From an uncultured delta proteobacterium (GTDB lineage Bacteria > Myxococcota_A > Polyangia > Polyangiales > Polyangiaceae): a stretch of 34,941 bases of DNA. The notes under the pieces were generated by a model. It was not told the DNA's origin, did no database searches, and was given only the letters and a program-made list of their open reading frames with translations. Made by a program: the position numbers and the translations under genes. Shown in pieces: positions 9,176-17,291 of this stretch. The stretch covers positions 1 through 34,941 of the forward strand of contig CAITIQ010000529.1 of assembly GCA_903892415.1 (NCBI GenBank), written 5' to 3'. Positions within the stretch are counted from its first letter, which is position 1; each line of letters starts with the position of its first letter.

Positions 9176-10279
9176 TCAGTTGAGCGTCTCTTGAGCGTCG
9201 AGAAACTCCGCGATGTCACGCGGCAGCGGACTTGTGATGCGGACGCGACGTGCCTCGCGCGGATGGTCGAGTTCCAGGGTTTGCGCGTGAAGCGCTTGCC
9301 GCTCGAGCTCGAGCAACGCCTGATCTTGGCTCGTGAGTGTACCGTCGGCGCCGCGGCGAAATAGGTCGTCGTCCCCGCTGTAGAGCTTTTCCCCAACCAG
9401 CGGGCAGCCGACGCTGGCCAGGTGCACTCGGATTTGATGCTGGCGGCCCGTCTCGAGGTCGCAGGCGATGACCGAGTAGCGCGCGCCAGTTTTGCGGGAA
9501 CGATGGCGAGACACGATCGTGCAGCGGGTCAGCGATTCAAGCCCGCCAACCGCCGCGACCCGCATCTTCACGCGCAGGCTGGAGATCGGATCGGGTTCGA
9601 GCGGAGAATCCACGATGAAGTTGTCGCGACCTGGATCGCCATGGCACACGGCGAGGTAGCGTTTGGCCACGAAACGAAGTGCGGAAGGCCGGCCCGTCTC
9701 GGGGTCGAGCCCTGCGAACTGCTTCTTGACGTGACGGTCAGCTTCTTTGTTCTTCGTGAGCAGCAGGACTCCGCTGGTTTCACGGTCGAGCCGATGCGCG
9801 AGGTAGAAGCGCTGTTCGGGCCTCTTGTGCTCGAGCAGTTTGACCACCGTCGAGCGGAAATAGCGGGCCGTCGGGTGCACCGGGATCATCGGCGGTTTGT
9901 CGACCGCGCAAAGGTCCTCGTCCTCGTACAGGATGGGTAGCTCGGTATCGGTGAAAGCCTCATCCCACGGTGCGCGCCAAAGGCAGATCCACTGTTCGCT
10001 GCGGACGCGGTCAGCCTTCTGGTGTGGTCGGCCTTCCGGGGTAAAGGCGCTCTTTTCGATGATGAACTGCGCGCGGGTACGGGTTGTTCGCTTCAGTTGC
10101 GATTGAACGAAGCGATCGAGCCGCATGCCCTCGTTTTCGGGCGGGACTCGCAACACCGTCAAGACGGCCGCGCCGTCGATGCTCGTGGGCCGCTGGGGCT
10201 CACGCAAAAGCTCGTAGTTGCGAAGGCGGGTCATTCGGGGGGCGCATGCTCCGATAACGGAAGCCACTGAATCTTGCAC
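9176..10279 (-). CDS. RluA-family RNA pseudouridine synthase
   Basis: The enzyme isomerises uridine to pseudouridine in rRNA or tRNA. The signature HRLDRETSG holds the catalytic Asp165. Upstream, GMRLDRFVQSQLKR (51-64) begins an S4-like RNA-binding region. ILYEDEDLCAVDKPPMIPVHP (in two halves at about 116-136) is the standard entry to the catalytic domain. The motif CDLETGRQHQIRVHLASVG near residue 290 is also characteristic. At 367 aa it is slightly long, with an N-terminal extension of about 45 residues. GTG 10279 has GGGAG with a 7-nt spacer; ATG 10234 (residue 16) is the alternative. The exact target (RluA, RluC or RluD type) cannot be told. It is divergent from glgA, 69 bp apart. Confidence 0.9.
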   Translation of the reverse strand: MQDSVASVIGACAPRMTRLRNYELLREPQRPTSIDGAAVLTVLRVPPENEGMRLDRFVQSQLKRTTRTRAQFIIEKSAFTPEGRPHQKADRVRSEQWICLWRAPWDEAFTDTELPILYEDEDLCAVDKPPMIPVHPTARYFRSTVVKLLEHKRPEQRFYLAHRLDRETSGVLLLTKNKEADRHVKKQFAGLDPETGRPSALRFVAKRYLAVCHGDPGRDNFIVDSPLEPDPISSLRVKMRVAAVGGLESLTRCTIVSRHRSRKTGARYSVIACDLETGRQHQIRVHLASVGCPLVGEKLYSGDDDLFRRGADGTLTSQDQALLELERQALHAQTLELDHPREARRVRITSPLPRDIAEFLDAQETLN

Positions 10280-10348
10280 GACGCAGCTCCCGCTGTGAGT
10301 CTTTTCGGCCCGCCCCGCTGATCACAAGTGTGGTAGACCGTCCGACGC

Positions 10349-11935
10349 ATGGAGATCCTTTTCGTCGCGACTGAGCTTTCGCCGATGGCCAAGGTTGGCG
10401 GTCTGGCTGACGTCGTTTTCGCCCTATCGAAGACGCTACGCAACCAGGGACATCGTGTCACCCTTGCCTTGCCGCGTTATCCCGCCTTTGAGGAGGCTGG
10501 TGTTCTGTTGGCTCGTCGCTTGACGCCGCTGAAGCTGCCTGCGCTCGCCGCAGCCGATTTGCCCGCGGAGGCGGCCTCGCTTGCGGCTCGGCCGACCGAG
10601 GTGATCCTGTTCGACGCACGTTTGGGCTCTGGCGTGGATGTCGTGTTCTTTGACGTCCAGGTGCCTGCTTCCGACGTGTTCCCCGGGGGAAGCCTATTCG
10701 GCGACGTAACGTCGAAGGCTACCGACAAGATCTACTCCGGCGAAGGAACGCTGGTCGGCGCGTTGAAGGTTTCGCTTTTCAACCGCGCCGTGGTGGAGTT
10801 CTTGAAGGCCCGCGTCGCGACGGGGGGGCTGCGCGCGGGCGAGGCGCCTTTCGACGCGGTGCACGTGCATGACTGGTCGGCCGCGATGATCCCCTTCCTG
10901 ATGCGAGAGGTCCCCGAGCTCGCGGGGCTGGCGTCTGTGCTGACGATTCACGACGCCTCGGCGCAAGGTTTCTTTGCCGCGGACAAGGTTCGCGCAGTGT
11001 TGCGGCTCTTTGGGCTTTCGATGGCGCACTTTACGCTGGAAGGGCTCGAGTTCTACGGTGGCGTGAACCTCCTCAAGGGCGGCATCGTGAGCGCCGACGT
11101 GGTGACGACGGTTTCTCCGAGCTACGCGCGTGAGCTCACCACCGAGGGCAAAGGATTCCGCCTCGAGGGCGTGCTTCGAGCACGGCCGACGCCCGTGCAG
11201 GGCATCGTCAACGGCGTTGATGCGAGCGTCTGGAATCCGGCGACCGACCCATCCATCGTCGCTCGCTACGATTCGGATGACTGGTCGAACCGTGGTCGCT
11301 CCAAAAGCACCTTGTTGGCAGAGCTCGGTCTCCCGCTGGACCCGGCCATCCCATTGTTCGTTTCGCTTGGTCGAGTCACCAAACAGAAGGGCACAGACGT
11401 GCTTGCGAAGTCGGTTGCCCGGCTGATGAAGCAAGACCTTTGTCTCGTGGTGGCTGGGCGAGGGGACCCGGCGATCGAAGCGGAGCTGAAGGCTGCTGCG
11501 TCTGAGTTCGGTGAGCGCGTTCGTTATCTCGGCTTCGTTGAGGAGAAGGTCGCACACCGCTTGGTAGCTGCGGCTGACTTCGTGTTGATGCCCTCACGCT
11601 CGGAGCCCTGTGGTTTGGTGCAGCTTTATGCACAACGTTACGGTGCCATTCCTGTCGTTGCTCGCACCGGCGGCCTCGTGGACACCGTCGTTGATGTGGA
11701 CGTCGAGCTCGAGACGGGCACCGGCCTCTTGTTCGAGGGCGCCACGGTGGAGGAACTCGCGGGGGCTGTTGGGCGTGCTGTGAGCGTCTTCCGCCATCCG
11801 CGCCTCTCTTCGCTCCGTCGACGTATCATGCGTTTGGACGTTGGCTGGGAGCGCCCAGCGCGTCTGTACGCACAAATCTACGCGCGCATGGTCGAGGCTC
11901 GGGCTGCTCAAGTTGCAGGGCCTAAACCCGAGTAA
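10349..11935 (+). CDS. glgA: Glycogen synthase (ADP-glucose type)
   Basis: GlgA extends alpha-1,4-glucan chains from ADP-glucose in bacterial glycogen synthesis. The N-terminal GT5 domain contains the ADP-glucose-binding KVGGLADV motif (Lys15-Val-Gly-Gly). VHVHDWSAAMIPFL and the NGVDASVWNPATDP segment are family hallmarks. The C-terminal GT1 domain carries SLGRVTKQKGTDVL and the catalytic-site SEPCGLVQLYAQRYGAIPVV, with Glu419 and Cys421. At 528 aa it is slightly longer than E. coli GlgA; the extra residues are an Ala/Pro-rich insertion near 60-90. No other glycogen gene is adjacent. The start at ATG 10349 has no obvious Shine-Dalgarno but gives the standard N-terminus MEILFVATEL. The L,D-transpeptidase gene follows after 26 bp. 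Confidence 0.93.
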   Translation: MEILFVATELSPMAKVGGLADVVFALSKTLRNQGHRVTLALPRYPAFEEAGVLLARRLTPLKLPALAAADLPAEAASLAARPTEVILFDARLGSGVDVVFFDVQVPASDVFPGGSLFGDVTSKATDKIYSGEGTLVGALKVSLFNRAVVEFLKARVATGGLRAGEAPFDAVHVHDWSAAMIPFLMREVPELAGLASVLTIHDASAQGFFAADKVRAVLRLFGLSMAHFTLEGLEFYGGVNLLKGGIVSADVVTTVSPSYARELTTEGKGFRLEGVLRARPTPVQGIVNGVDASVWNPATDPSIVARYDSDDWSNRGRSKSTLLAELGLPLDPAIPLFVSLGRVTKQKGTDVLAKSVARLMKQDLCLVVAGRGDPAIEAELKAAASEFGERVRYLGFVEEKVAHRLVAAADFVLMPSRSEPCGLVQLYAQRYGAIPVVARTGGLVDTVVDVDVELETGTGLLFEGATVEELAGAVGRAVSVFRHPRLSSLRRRIMRLDVGWERPARLYAQIYARMVEARAAQVAGPKPE

Positions 11936-11961
11936 ACGCTGATGGTCGTTCGCAGGCGCGC

Positions 11962-13446
11962 ATGACCCCCCGCATTGAGTTTCGGTCGTTGGTGGCGTTG
12001 CTCGTGCTCGCGGCTTGCGAGTTCAAGCATCCGCCTGGTCGGCGTTCAGATGAGCCTGCGAGGCTCACGCTCGAGCTCCCAAGTGCGACTGCGACCGTGT
12101 CCGTTGAGCCGGTGCGCGCCGTCCCAGCGAAGCCAGACGCAAAGCCTAACGCGGCGACCAAGGTCGGCTCCATTGCGATGCGGACCTGGGTCTACGACCA
12201 TCCTGAGTCTCGTGCTTCCAAGCTCGGCTACTTGCGCGCCGGAGCGGTCGTCGATCGGAGTCCGGATCCGCTCGGTACTTCGGGCTGTGAAGGCGGCTGG
12301 TACCGGATTGAGCCTCGCGGTTACGTGTGTGTGGGTAAGGGCGCGACGCTCGACCTCAATCACCCGATTGTACAAGCGGCGAAGCTTGCTCCACGTCGCG
12401 GCCAGCCGTTGCCCTACGACTACGCCATGAGCGGCGAGCCAGCGCCCCACCTCTACTTCCGCTTGCCGTCGCTCGCGGACCAGCTGCGCGTCGAGGGCCA
12501 ACGACGGGGCGGCTACCTTCAGCCCGCGCTGGCTGCTTTGCCGGTGGCAGCCGTGCCCGAGTTTCTACTCTCGGGCAAAGACCTGCCCCAGCCTTACGGC
12601 AGCGACAAGAACCTCTCGTACTCGGTGCATCGCGGTCGTGCGCGAACCAACTCGGCGTTTGGTCTTTCGACGATCTTCGACTGGACCGACCGTCGATTTG
12701 GCCTGACGACGGAGTTGGACTTGATCGCTCTCGACCAAACCAAGCCAGCAACGGTGAGCCAGGTACGCGGCGTTGAGCTCAAAACCGGCGGTGCACCCGC
12801 GTTCGTGTTGGCTTCCGGGACGCGGGCCTACGAACCGATAGGGGCGACGTTCCGACCGGCGGAAGCGGTGAAGGGCCGCACAGGCTTCGAGCTTACGGGC
12901 AAGACCCACGGTGGCACGAGCGGCCTCTTGGAGACGACGACGGGCATGTGGTTGCCAGCTCCCGCTCTCGTGGTCGGTGAAGTTCGTAAAGACCGAGCGA
13001 AGCACGCTGAGCGCGGCAAGAAGTGGATCAGCGTCAGCATCGAGAAGCAGCTGCTCACGGCTTACGAGGGCGAGAAACCAGTGTACGCCGCGCTCGTGTC
13101 GACAGGGCGTGGTGGGATGGGGGATCCCGACACAACCTTCTCAACCATTCGCGGCACGTTCATGATCAGGGCCAAGCATGTCTCCGGCACGATGGACGGT
13201 GAGGAGGGCTCGGACGAGGCATTCGACCTGCGCGATGTGCCCTACATCCAGTACTTCCACGAGGGCTACGCCTTGCACGCCGCCTACTGGCACGACGACT
13301 TCGGCAAGCCGCGTAGCCACGGCTGCATCAACTTGGCGCCCAGCGACGCAGCCTATTTGTTCGACTGGACTGACCCCAAGGTCCCGAGCGACTGGCACGG
13401 TGCTACGAGCCCGCAAGGCGGCACGCTCGTCTACATCCACAAGTGA
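11962..13446 (+). CDS. L,D-transpeptidase (YkuD) lipoprotein with SH3-like region
   Basis: A 494-aa envelope protein. The N-terminus RSLVALLVLAAC ends in a lipobox with Cys19, so it is probably a lipoprotein. Residues about 70-125 form an SH3-like segment. The C-terminal YkuD domain starts near 350 (KWISVSIEKQLLTAYEGEK) and ends with the active site DDFGKPRSHGCINL, with His453 and nucleophile Cys455. Such enzymes make 3-3 peptidoglycan cross-links or attach proteins to peptidoglycan. The long middle region (about 130-350) is unassigned. AGG lies 6 nt before ATG 11962. The gene may be co-transcribed with glgA. Two hairpins follow the stop. Confidence 0.9.
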   Translation: MTPRIEFRSLVALLVLAACEFKHPPGRRSDEPARLTLELPSATATVSVEPVRAVPAKPDAKPNAATKVGSIAMRTWVYDHPESRASKLGYLRAGAVVDRSPDPLGTSGCEGGWYRIEPRGYVCVGKGATLDLNHPIVQAAKLAPRRGQPLPYDYAMSGEPAPHLYFRLPSLADQLRVEGQRRGGYLQPALAALPVAAVPEFLLSGKDLPQPYGSDKNLSYSVHRGRARTNSAFGLSTIFDWTDRRFGLTTELDLIALDQTKPATVSQVRGVELKTGGAPAFVLASGTRAYEPIGATFRPAEAVKGRTGFELTGKTHGGTSGLLETTTGMWLPAPALVVGEVRKDRAKHAERGKKWISVSIEKQLLTAYEGEKPVYAALVSTGRGGMGDPDTTFSTIRGTFMIRAKHVSGTMDGEEGSDEAFDLRDVPYIQYFHEGYALHAAYWHDDFGKPRSHGCINLAPSDAAYLFDWTDPKVPSDWHGATSPQGGTLVYIHK

Positions 13447-13491
13447 GCCCAGTGCGCGACGCTCGGCTCAACTTCTAAGCCGTTGCTGAAG

Positions 13492-13513
13492 CGGTGGTCA
13501 GAAACGACCACCG
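13492..13513 (+). terminator. Terminator after the L,D-transpeptidase gene
   Basis: CGGTGGTC at 13492-13499 pairs perfectly with GACCACCG at 13506-13513 around a 6-nt loop, 45 nt after the stop. It is probably a terminator although no strong T-run follows. Confidence 0.5.
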
Positions 13514-13531
13514 TTCGACAAAACGAAAACA

Positions 13532-13552
13532 GCGCGCCTTTTTGGGGCGCGC
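13532..13552. terminator. GC-rich hairpin downstream of tRNA-Gly
   Basis: GCGCGCC (13532-13538) pairs with GGCGCGC (13546-13552), with a T-rich loop. It sits about 25 bp beyond the 3' end of tRNA-Gly on the minus strand, so it may terminate that transcript, or act from the other side as a second stop after the transpeptidase gene. Confidence 0.5.
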
Positions 13553-13576
13553 CATCCTAGTTTGATACTGATTCAG

Positions 13577-13648
<72 letters not shown>

Positions 13649-13661
13649 AACAGCGAGCGCT

Positions 13662-13689
13662 ACAATACTCAAGAATTTCTTATGGTCAA
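13662..13689 (-). promoter_or_regulatory. Sigma70-like promoter of tRNA-Gly
   Basis: On the minus strand, TTGACC (13684-13689) and TATTGT (13662-13667) are separated by 16 bp. The -10 box ends 14 bp before the tRNA 5' end, so the start would fall near 13655. The stretch 13655-13735 is clearly more AT-rich than its surroundings, as expected for a tRNA promoter. Confidence 0.65.
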
Positions 13690-13738
13690 CCTCTTTGTTT
13701 AACGACCGACGATTAATTCCTGAAGAGCTGACCTGCCC

Positions 13739-14470
13739 TCAAACGATGGCTGCAAAATCAGCTCGCTCGAGGAGCTTGCGGGTCTGCGGCGCAAACATTC
13801 CGCCTTTGATCTCGGCATGAAGCCGCGACAGCGAGTCCAAGTCCTCAATTCGATAGGACCGGGGCAATCGGTCCAACTCGATGGAGTTGCTCACGCACGC
13901 GCGGGCGATGCGCTCTTCGGCGTCGGCGGCGGCGGGGGACTCAACGTGGTTCATGATCCCGAGCGCTTCTCCCGGAACAGCCGCGTCACGCGAACCAACA
14001 AAACTCAGGCGGTCTGCGGCGCCCAACGCGTAGAGCCCCGAATGCTCGTTCGCTCCACAAAGAATTCGGTTCTTGGGCAGCAGCCACATCATGCCGTCAA
14101 ACATCTGCGCGAGAGGCAGCATCGGCCCGTCAGCGGTGACCAGCAACATTGCCTCGGCCCCGAGCGCGAGGAGATCTTGGAAGGCTGCGTCAATCTTCTC
14201 CGACGCTGATTCCCCTCGCTGGGAGAGCTCACGCCAGGTCGCAGGGAGCCGCGTGTGCCGAGTGACCGCGTCGGTCCCGTCCGTAAACACGACGCGATGT
14301 CGCACCGGAAACGTAGAAAGGGCGCCGAGCGTGTCGAGCAAGAGGGCCGACGCCAAATCTTGCGCAGCCGCAGGTCCAAGGAACGAAAGCTGATCTTCGA
14401 CCCCGCGACGCGGGACTACGCCGAGCGCTAGCGCGTAGGGGCGTACGGTGGGATGCGCGCGTTGATTCAC
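13739..14470 (-). CDS. DUF2064-like putative nucleotidyl/glycosyl transferase (GT-A fold)
   Basis: A 243-aa protein. Its outline matches the DUF2064 (TIGR04282-type) family of GT-A-fold proteins: VRPYALALGVVPRRGVEDQL at the start, then SALLLDTLGALS and HRVVFTDG. A Rossmann-like core strand follows with LLALGAEAMLLVTADGPMLPL, then FDGMMWLL and YALGAADRLSFVG. In the usual family the core motif is GxDxPxL; here it is TADGPML, so the acidic metal-binding pattern is altered and activity is uncertain. GTG 14470 has GAGG with a 5-nt spacer. It is divergent from the RavA-like gene (77 bp apart) and ends just before the tRNA-Gly promoter. The substrate is unknown. Confidence 0.55.
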   Translation of the reverse strand: MNQRAHPTVRPYALALGVVPRRGVEDQLSFLGPAAAQDLASALLLDTLGALSTFPVRHRVVFTDGTDAVTRHTRLPATWRELSQRGESASEKIDAAFQDLLALGAEAMLLVTADGPMLPLAQMFDGMMWLLPKNRILCGANEHSGLYALGAADRLSFVGSRDAAVPGEALGIMNHVESPAAADAEERIARACVSNSIELDRLPRSYRIEDLDSLSRLHAEIKGGMFAPQTRKLLERADFAAIV

Positions 14471-14486
14471 GAATGCCTCGACCTAG

Positions 14487-14535
14487 AAGCTATTGCGACG
14501 ACGTTCCGGGGGCAATAGCTTGGCGTACGTCGCAA
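14487..14535. promoter_or_regulatory. Two overlapping, mutually exclusive inverted repeats in the DUF2064/RavA intergenic region
   Basis: Repeat A is AAGCTATTGC (14487-14496) with its perfect complement at 14512-14521. Repeat B is TTGCGACG (14493-14500) with CGTCGCAA at 14528-14535. They share TTGC at 14493-14496, so an RNA could form only one stem at a time. Alternatively, A is a dyad operator with a 25-bp half-site spacing. The region is 77 bp and serves both divergent genes. Confidence 0.5.
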
Positions 14536-14547
14536 CCGAGACAAAAC

Positions 14548-15711
14548 ATGAGCGATTCCGTTAGTACCCGCCTCCGGCAGGTCGCCTCGTCCCTCGAGGC
14601 CCAATTTTTGGGGAAAGACGAGATCATCCGTCTTCTCGTCATTGCGGTCGTCGCGGGAGAGCATTGCGTGCTCCTTGGCCCGCCTGGTACTGCCAAAAGC
14701 GCGTTGATTCGCTCGCTGGCGGGCCTTTTACAAGCCCGCTACTTCGAGTACCTGCTCACTCGCTTCACCGAGCCCAACGAGATCTTCGGGCCAGTCGACA
14801 TCGCGGCGTTCCGCGAGGGCGAGTACCGCCGGAACGTGACCGGCATGTTGCCGGAGGCAGAGATCGTCTTTTTGGACGAGGTATTCAAGTCGAACAGCGC
14901 GATTTTGAACGCGCTGCTGACGTTGCTCAACGAGCGGCGCATGACGAGCGGTGCGCAGATCATCAAGTGCCCGCTCATCAGCGTGTTCGCTGCGTCGAAT
15001 GAGGTCCCGGCCGACGAGACGCTGGGAGCGATCTTCGACCGCTTCTTGCTGCGCGTACGAAGTGAGAATCTCGACGCGTACCACTTCACCGACCTGCTCA
15101 CGCGCGGCATCGCGCACGAGGTCCATCAGCTATCGGGCACTCGACCAACGCCGTTGCTCGCGGCGAGTGAACTGATCGAAATGGGTAAGTCCTTTGGCCA
15201 GCGGATGGCCTTCTCGGACGCCTTCCTCTCCAGCTACAAGGGCCTGGTTTTTCAGATTCGTGCCGAGGGCGTAAGCCTCTCGGATCGGCGTGTCGTGAAG
15301 ATGCTGAAGCTGTTTGCGGCCAGTGCCTTCGTCGACGGTCGTGCGACAGCGGACGCGTCTGACTTCTTCATCCTCAAGCACATTTGGAACAATGAGGACC
15401 AGGCCCATCTACTCGAGGGGCTCGTTCAACCGGTGCTTGAGTCCTTCTACCGCGAGCACCCGGATCGGCGTCGGGTTGGCGCGTTGCGTATGGGCGTCGA
15501 GGGGCTTGCCGCCGAGGTGGACCGCATTCGCCACATCTTGACGGGCGGCGGCGCGGTTGGAGACGTTCAGCTCTTCAGCCAGCTAAAGGCGCTTGGTGAG
15601 ATTCGCACGGCGCTGGCCTCCATTCCTCAGGCCGAGGCGCGCGCGCTCGAGGCTCGTGTCACGCAGCTGCTCGAGGCCTCCTTCAAGAGCGGGCGCTACG
15701 CGCAGATCTGA
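14548..15711 (+). CDS. MoxR-family AAA+ ATPase of the RavA type
   Basis: A 387-aa ATPase. Walker A is GPPGTAKS (44-51) and Walker B is VFLDEVFKSNSAILN (Asp110-Glu111). The RYFEYLLTRFTEPNEIFGPVD segment, in pieces after the Walker A helix, and AASNEVPADETLGAIFDRFLLR are characteristic of the RavA branch of MoxR ATPases. RavA-type proteins act as chaperone-like remodelers, usually with a VWA-domain partner (ViaA) encoded beside them. None is present here; a Ser/Thr kinase follows instead. The protein is about 110 residues shorter than E. coli RavA and lacks most of its C-terminal LARA/triple-helical extension. The frame is open from 14473, but ATG 14548 is preferred because the family fold begins there. 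Confidence 0.88.
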   Translation: MSDSVSTRLRQVASSLEAQFLGKDEIIRLLVIAVVAGEHCVLLGPPGTAKSALIRSLAGLLQARYFEYLLTRFTEPNEIFGPVDIAAFREGEYRRNVTGMLPEAEIVFLDEVFKSNSAILNALLTLLNERRMTSGAQIIKCPLISVFAASNEVPADETLGAIFDRFLLRVRSENLDAYHFTDLLTRGIAHEVHQLSGTRPTPLLAASELIEMGKSFGQRMAFSDAFLSSYKGLVFQIRAEGVSLSDRRVVKMLKLFAASAFVDGRATADASDFFILKHIWNNEDQAHLLEGLVQPVLESFYREHPDRRRVGALRMGVEGLAAEVDRIRHILTGGGAVGDVQLFSQLKALGEIRTALASIPQAEARALEARVTQLLEASFKSGRYAQI

Positions 15712-15747
15712 AAGCAGAAGAGGTTCCGCGGGCGAGCTGCTCTTCGC

Positions 15748-17001
15748 GTGAACCTCCTTCGAATTTGTGCCGCTACCTCGATCGTGTCGAGTTCTGGCTT
15801 TCCAGCGGCGCTGCCTGAGAGGCGCGGGCGAGTTCGAGAGCGCCGCGGCGTATCTCGAGCTCCGCACGAGGAGTTGCCCGCTTCGCGGCAGGTCGGCGTA
15901 GTCGTCGCGCGCCGGTATGAGCTCAAGCGTAAGATCGGGGAAGGGGCAATGAGCGAGGTCTGGGAAGCCCGGGACCTGCGCAAAGAGCGACTTGTCGCGA
16001 TCAAGCTCGTGGCCTTTCAGAGCACCAACATCGATGACAGCTGCGCGCGGTTCGAGCGCGAAGCGCGGGTGTGCCAAAAGTTGCAAGGCCCGGGGTTTGT
16101 GCGCGTTCATGACTTCGGCTTCTTGGGCGCGCACGGTTTCATGGTGATGGAGCTATTGCAGGGCGAGACGCTGGAACAGAAGATGAAACGAGAGGGCGTC
16201 ATCTCGGTCGAAGATGCGACCCAACTGCTTCGTGAGGTCGGGCCGGCCCTTGCGCAGGCGCATCAGGCAGGAGTCGTTCACCGCGATCTCAAGCCGGCCA
16301 ACGTGTTCCTCCAACATCAGCCAGCACAGGCACTGATCGTTGACTTCGGAGTAGCGGCCGTCAGCGACGAAAACCGGCGACTGACCCGACCCGGGACGCT
16401 GTTGGGATCGGCCGCGTACATGAGCCCCGAGCAGATTCGAAACGGGCGCTCGGTGGATGAGCGATCCGACCTTTGGTCGCTCGCCGTGATTCTCTTTCGC
16501 GCGCTGTCCGGAGAGCGGCCGTTTAGCGGTGATTCGGCTGAGGTGCTTGTGTCGATTCTCAACGACCCGCCGCGCTCGTACGTCGGGCCGAGTGGCGGGC
16601 CCAACCTCGGGGCGTTTTTCGCCAAGGCGCTACACAAGGAAGCTCATCTACGCTTTCAAACGGTGGCGCAATTCATGTCGGCCTTCGAAGACGCGCTTTC
16701 GGGAGAGGACGGTTGTTCGGGACGCCCTACTTTCATAGAGCCTTTGCCTGCAAAGCCTGCAGACTCCGCATCTACCAAAGCGCCGGAGGTTTTGGCGACA
16801 CACCGAGAGCCCGCGACCCCCCAAGCAACGATCAGTGCTGGCGAGCCAAACGCCACGATAGTCGCCGTCCCATCGCTCGCGACGCCAACGCTGGTTGAGC
16901 CGGCTGCAAGTGGAAGCAAGCGCGCACTGGGGATTGCGCTCGTTGCGACGTCGCTGTTCATGGCGCTGGCTGTTGTCGCGTGGTTCTTGAGCCACGCTTG
17001 A
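15748..17001 (+). CDS. Ser/Thr protein kinase, tail-anchored
   Basis: A eukaryotic-type (Hanks) kinase of 417 aa. It has a Gly-rich loop GEGAMSEVW, ATP-binding Lys86 (VAIKLV), catalytic-loop VHRDLKPAN with Asp180, and the DFG motif with Asp199. TLLGSAAYMSPEQ is the activation-segment/APE equivalent. The kinase domain spans about 55-325. A low-complexity Ala/Pro/Thr linker leads to one membrane helix at the extreme C-terminus (about 393-415), so the kinase faces the cytosol with almost no periplasmic domain. The start is uncertain: GTG 15748 gives about 50 Arg-rich, family-unlike residues before the domain, and no better-supported start is obvious. It is co-directional with the RavA-like gene, 36 bp apart. 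A classic terminator follows. Confidence 0.92.
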   Translation: MNLLRICAATSIVSSSGFPAALPERRGRVRERRGVSRAPHEELPASRQVGVVVARRYELKRKIGEGAMSEVWEARDLRKERLVAIKLVAFQSTNIDDSCARFEREARVCQKLQGPGFVRVHDFGFLGAHGFMVMELLQGETLEQKMKREGVISVEDATQLLREVGPALAQAHQAGVVHRDLKPANVFLQHQPAQALIVDFGVAAVSDENRRLTRPGTLLGSAAYMSPEQIRNGRSVDERSDLWSLAVILFRALSGERPFSGDSAEVLVSILNDPPRSYVGPSGGPNLGAFFAKALHKEAHLRFQTVAQFMSAFEDALSGEDGCSGRPTFIEPLPAKPADSASTKAPEVLATHREPATPQATISAGEPNATIVAVPSLATPTLVEPAASGSKRALGIALVATSLFMALAVVAWFLSHA

Positions 17002-17042
17002 ACGACGGGCTAGATCTCGACCTACCGCACACATGGAGTGAC

Positions 17043-17081
17043 ATCGCCACCGCTCGAATGGCTTCGAGGGTGGCGATTTTT
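17043..17081 (+). terminator. Rho-independent terminator of the Ser/Thr kinase gene
   Basis: ATCGCCACC (17043-17051) pairs with GGTGGCGAT (17069-17077). An inner CTCGAA/TTCGAG extension closes on a 4-nt loop, and TTTTT follows at 17077-17081. This is the best intrinsic terminator in the window. It abuts the 3' end of tRNA-Glu on the other strand. Confidence 0.85.
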
Positions 17082-17082
17082 G

Positions 17083-17156
17083 CGTCCCCAGCGGGATTCG
17101 AACCCGCGTAACAGCCTTGAAAGGGCTGGGTCCTGGGCCGACTAGACGATGGGGAC
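17083..17156 (-). tRNA. tRNA-Glu (anticodon TTC)
   Basis: On the minus strand the gene opens GTCCCCA and closes TGGGGAC plus discriminator G. The T-arm has GGTTCGAATCC. The anticodon stem CAGCC/GGCTG encloses CTTTCAA, giving anticodon TTC. The D-loop is one base longer than in E. coli tRNA-Glu, making 74 nt. CCA is not encoded. Upstream on the minus strand, TTGACT (complement of 17192-17197) could be a -35 box, but no good -10 is visible. Confidence 0.94.
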
Positions 17157-17291
17157 GTTTGCTTGTGTTAGGCCCAAGCGGCGCCTTGTGTAGTCAAGGC
17201 GAAGCAGCATTGCAACCCCTTTGGTGCGAGCTTCCACAAACTATGTGGAACGAAGCTTGTCGAGCGGCCGCGGCTTGGGCACATTGCTGCC

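Noticed and set aside
10694..11557. 287-codon frame opposite glgA
   Set aside because: It is antisense to the conserved glycogen synthase sequence and has Arg/His-rich composition.
17270..17291. Sigma54-type promoter before the FHA activator
   Set aside because: GGGCAC and TTGC are present but adjacent, without the required spacing between the -24 and -12 elements.
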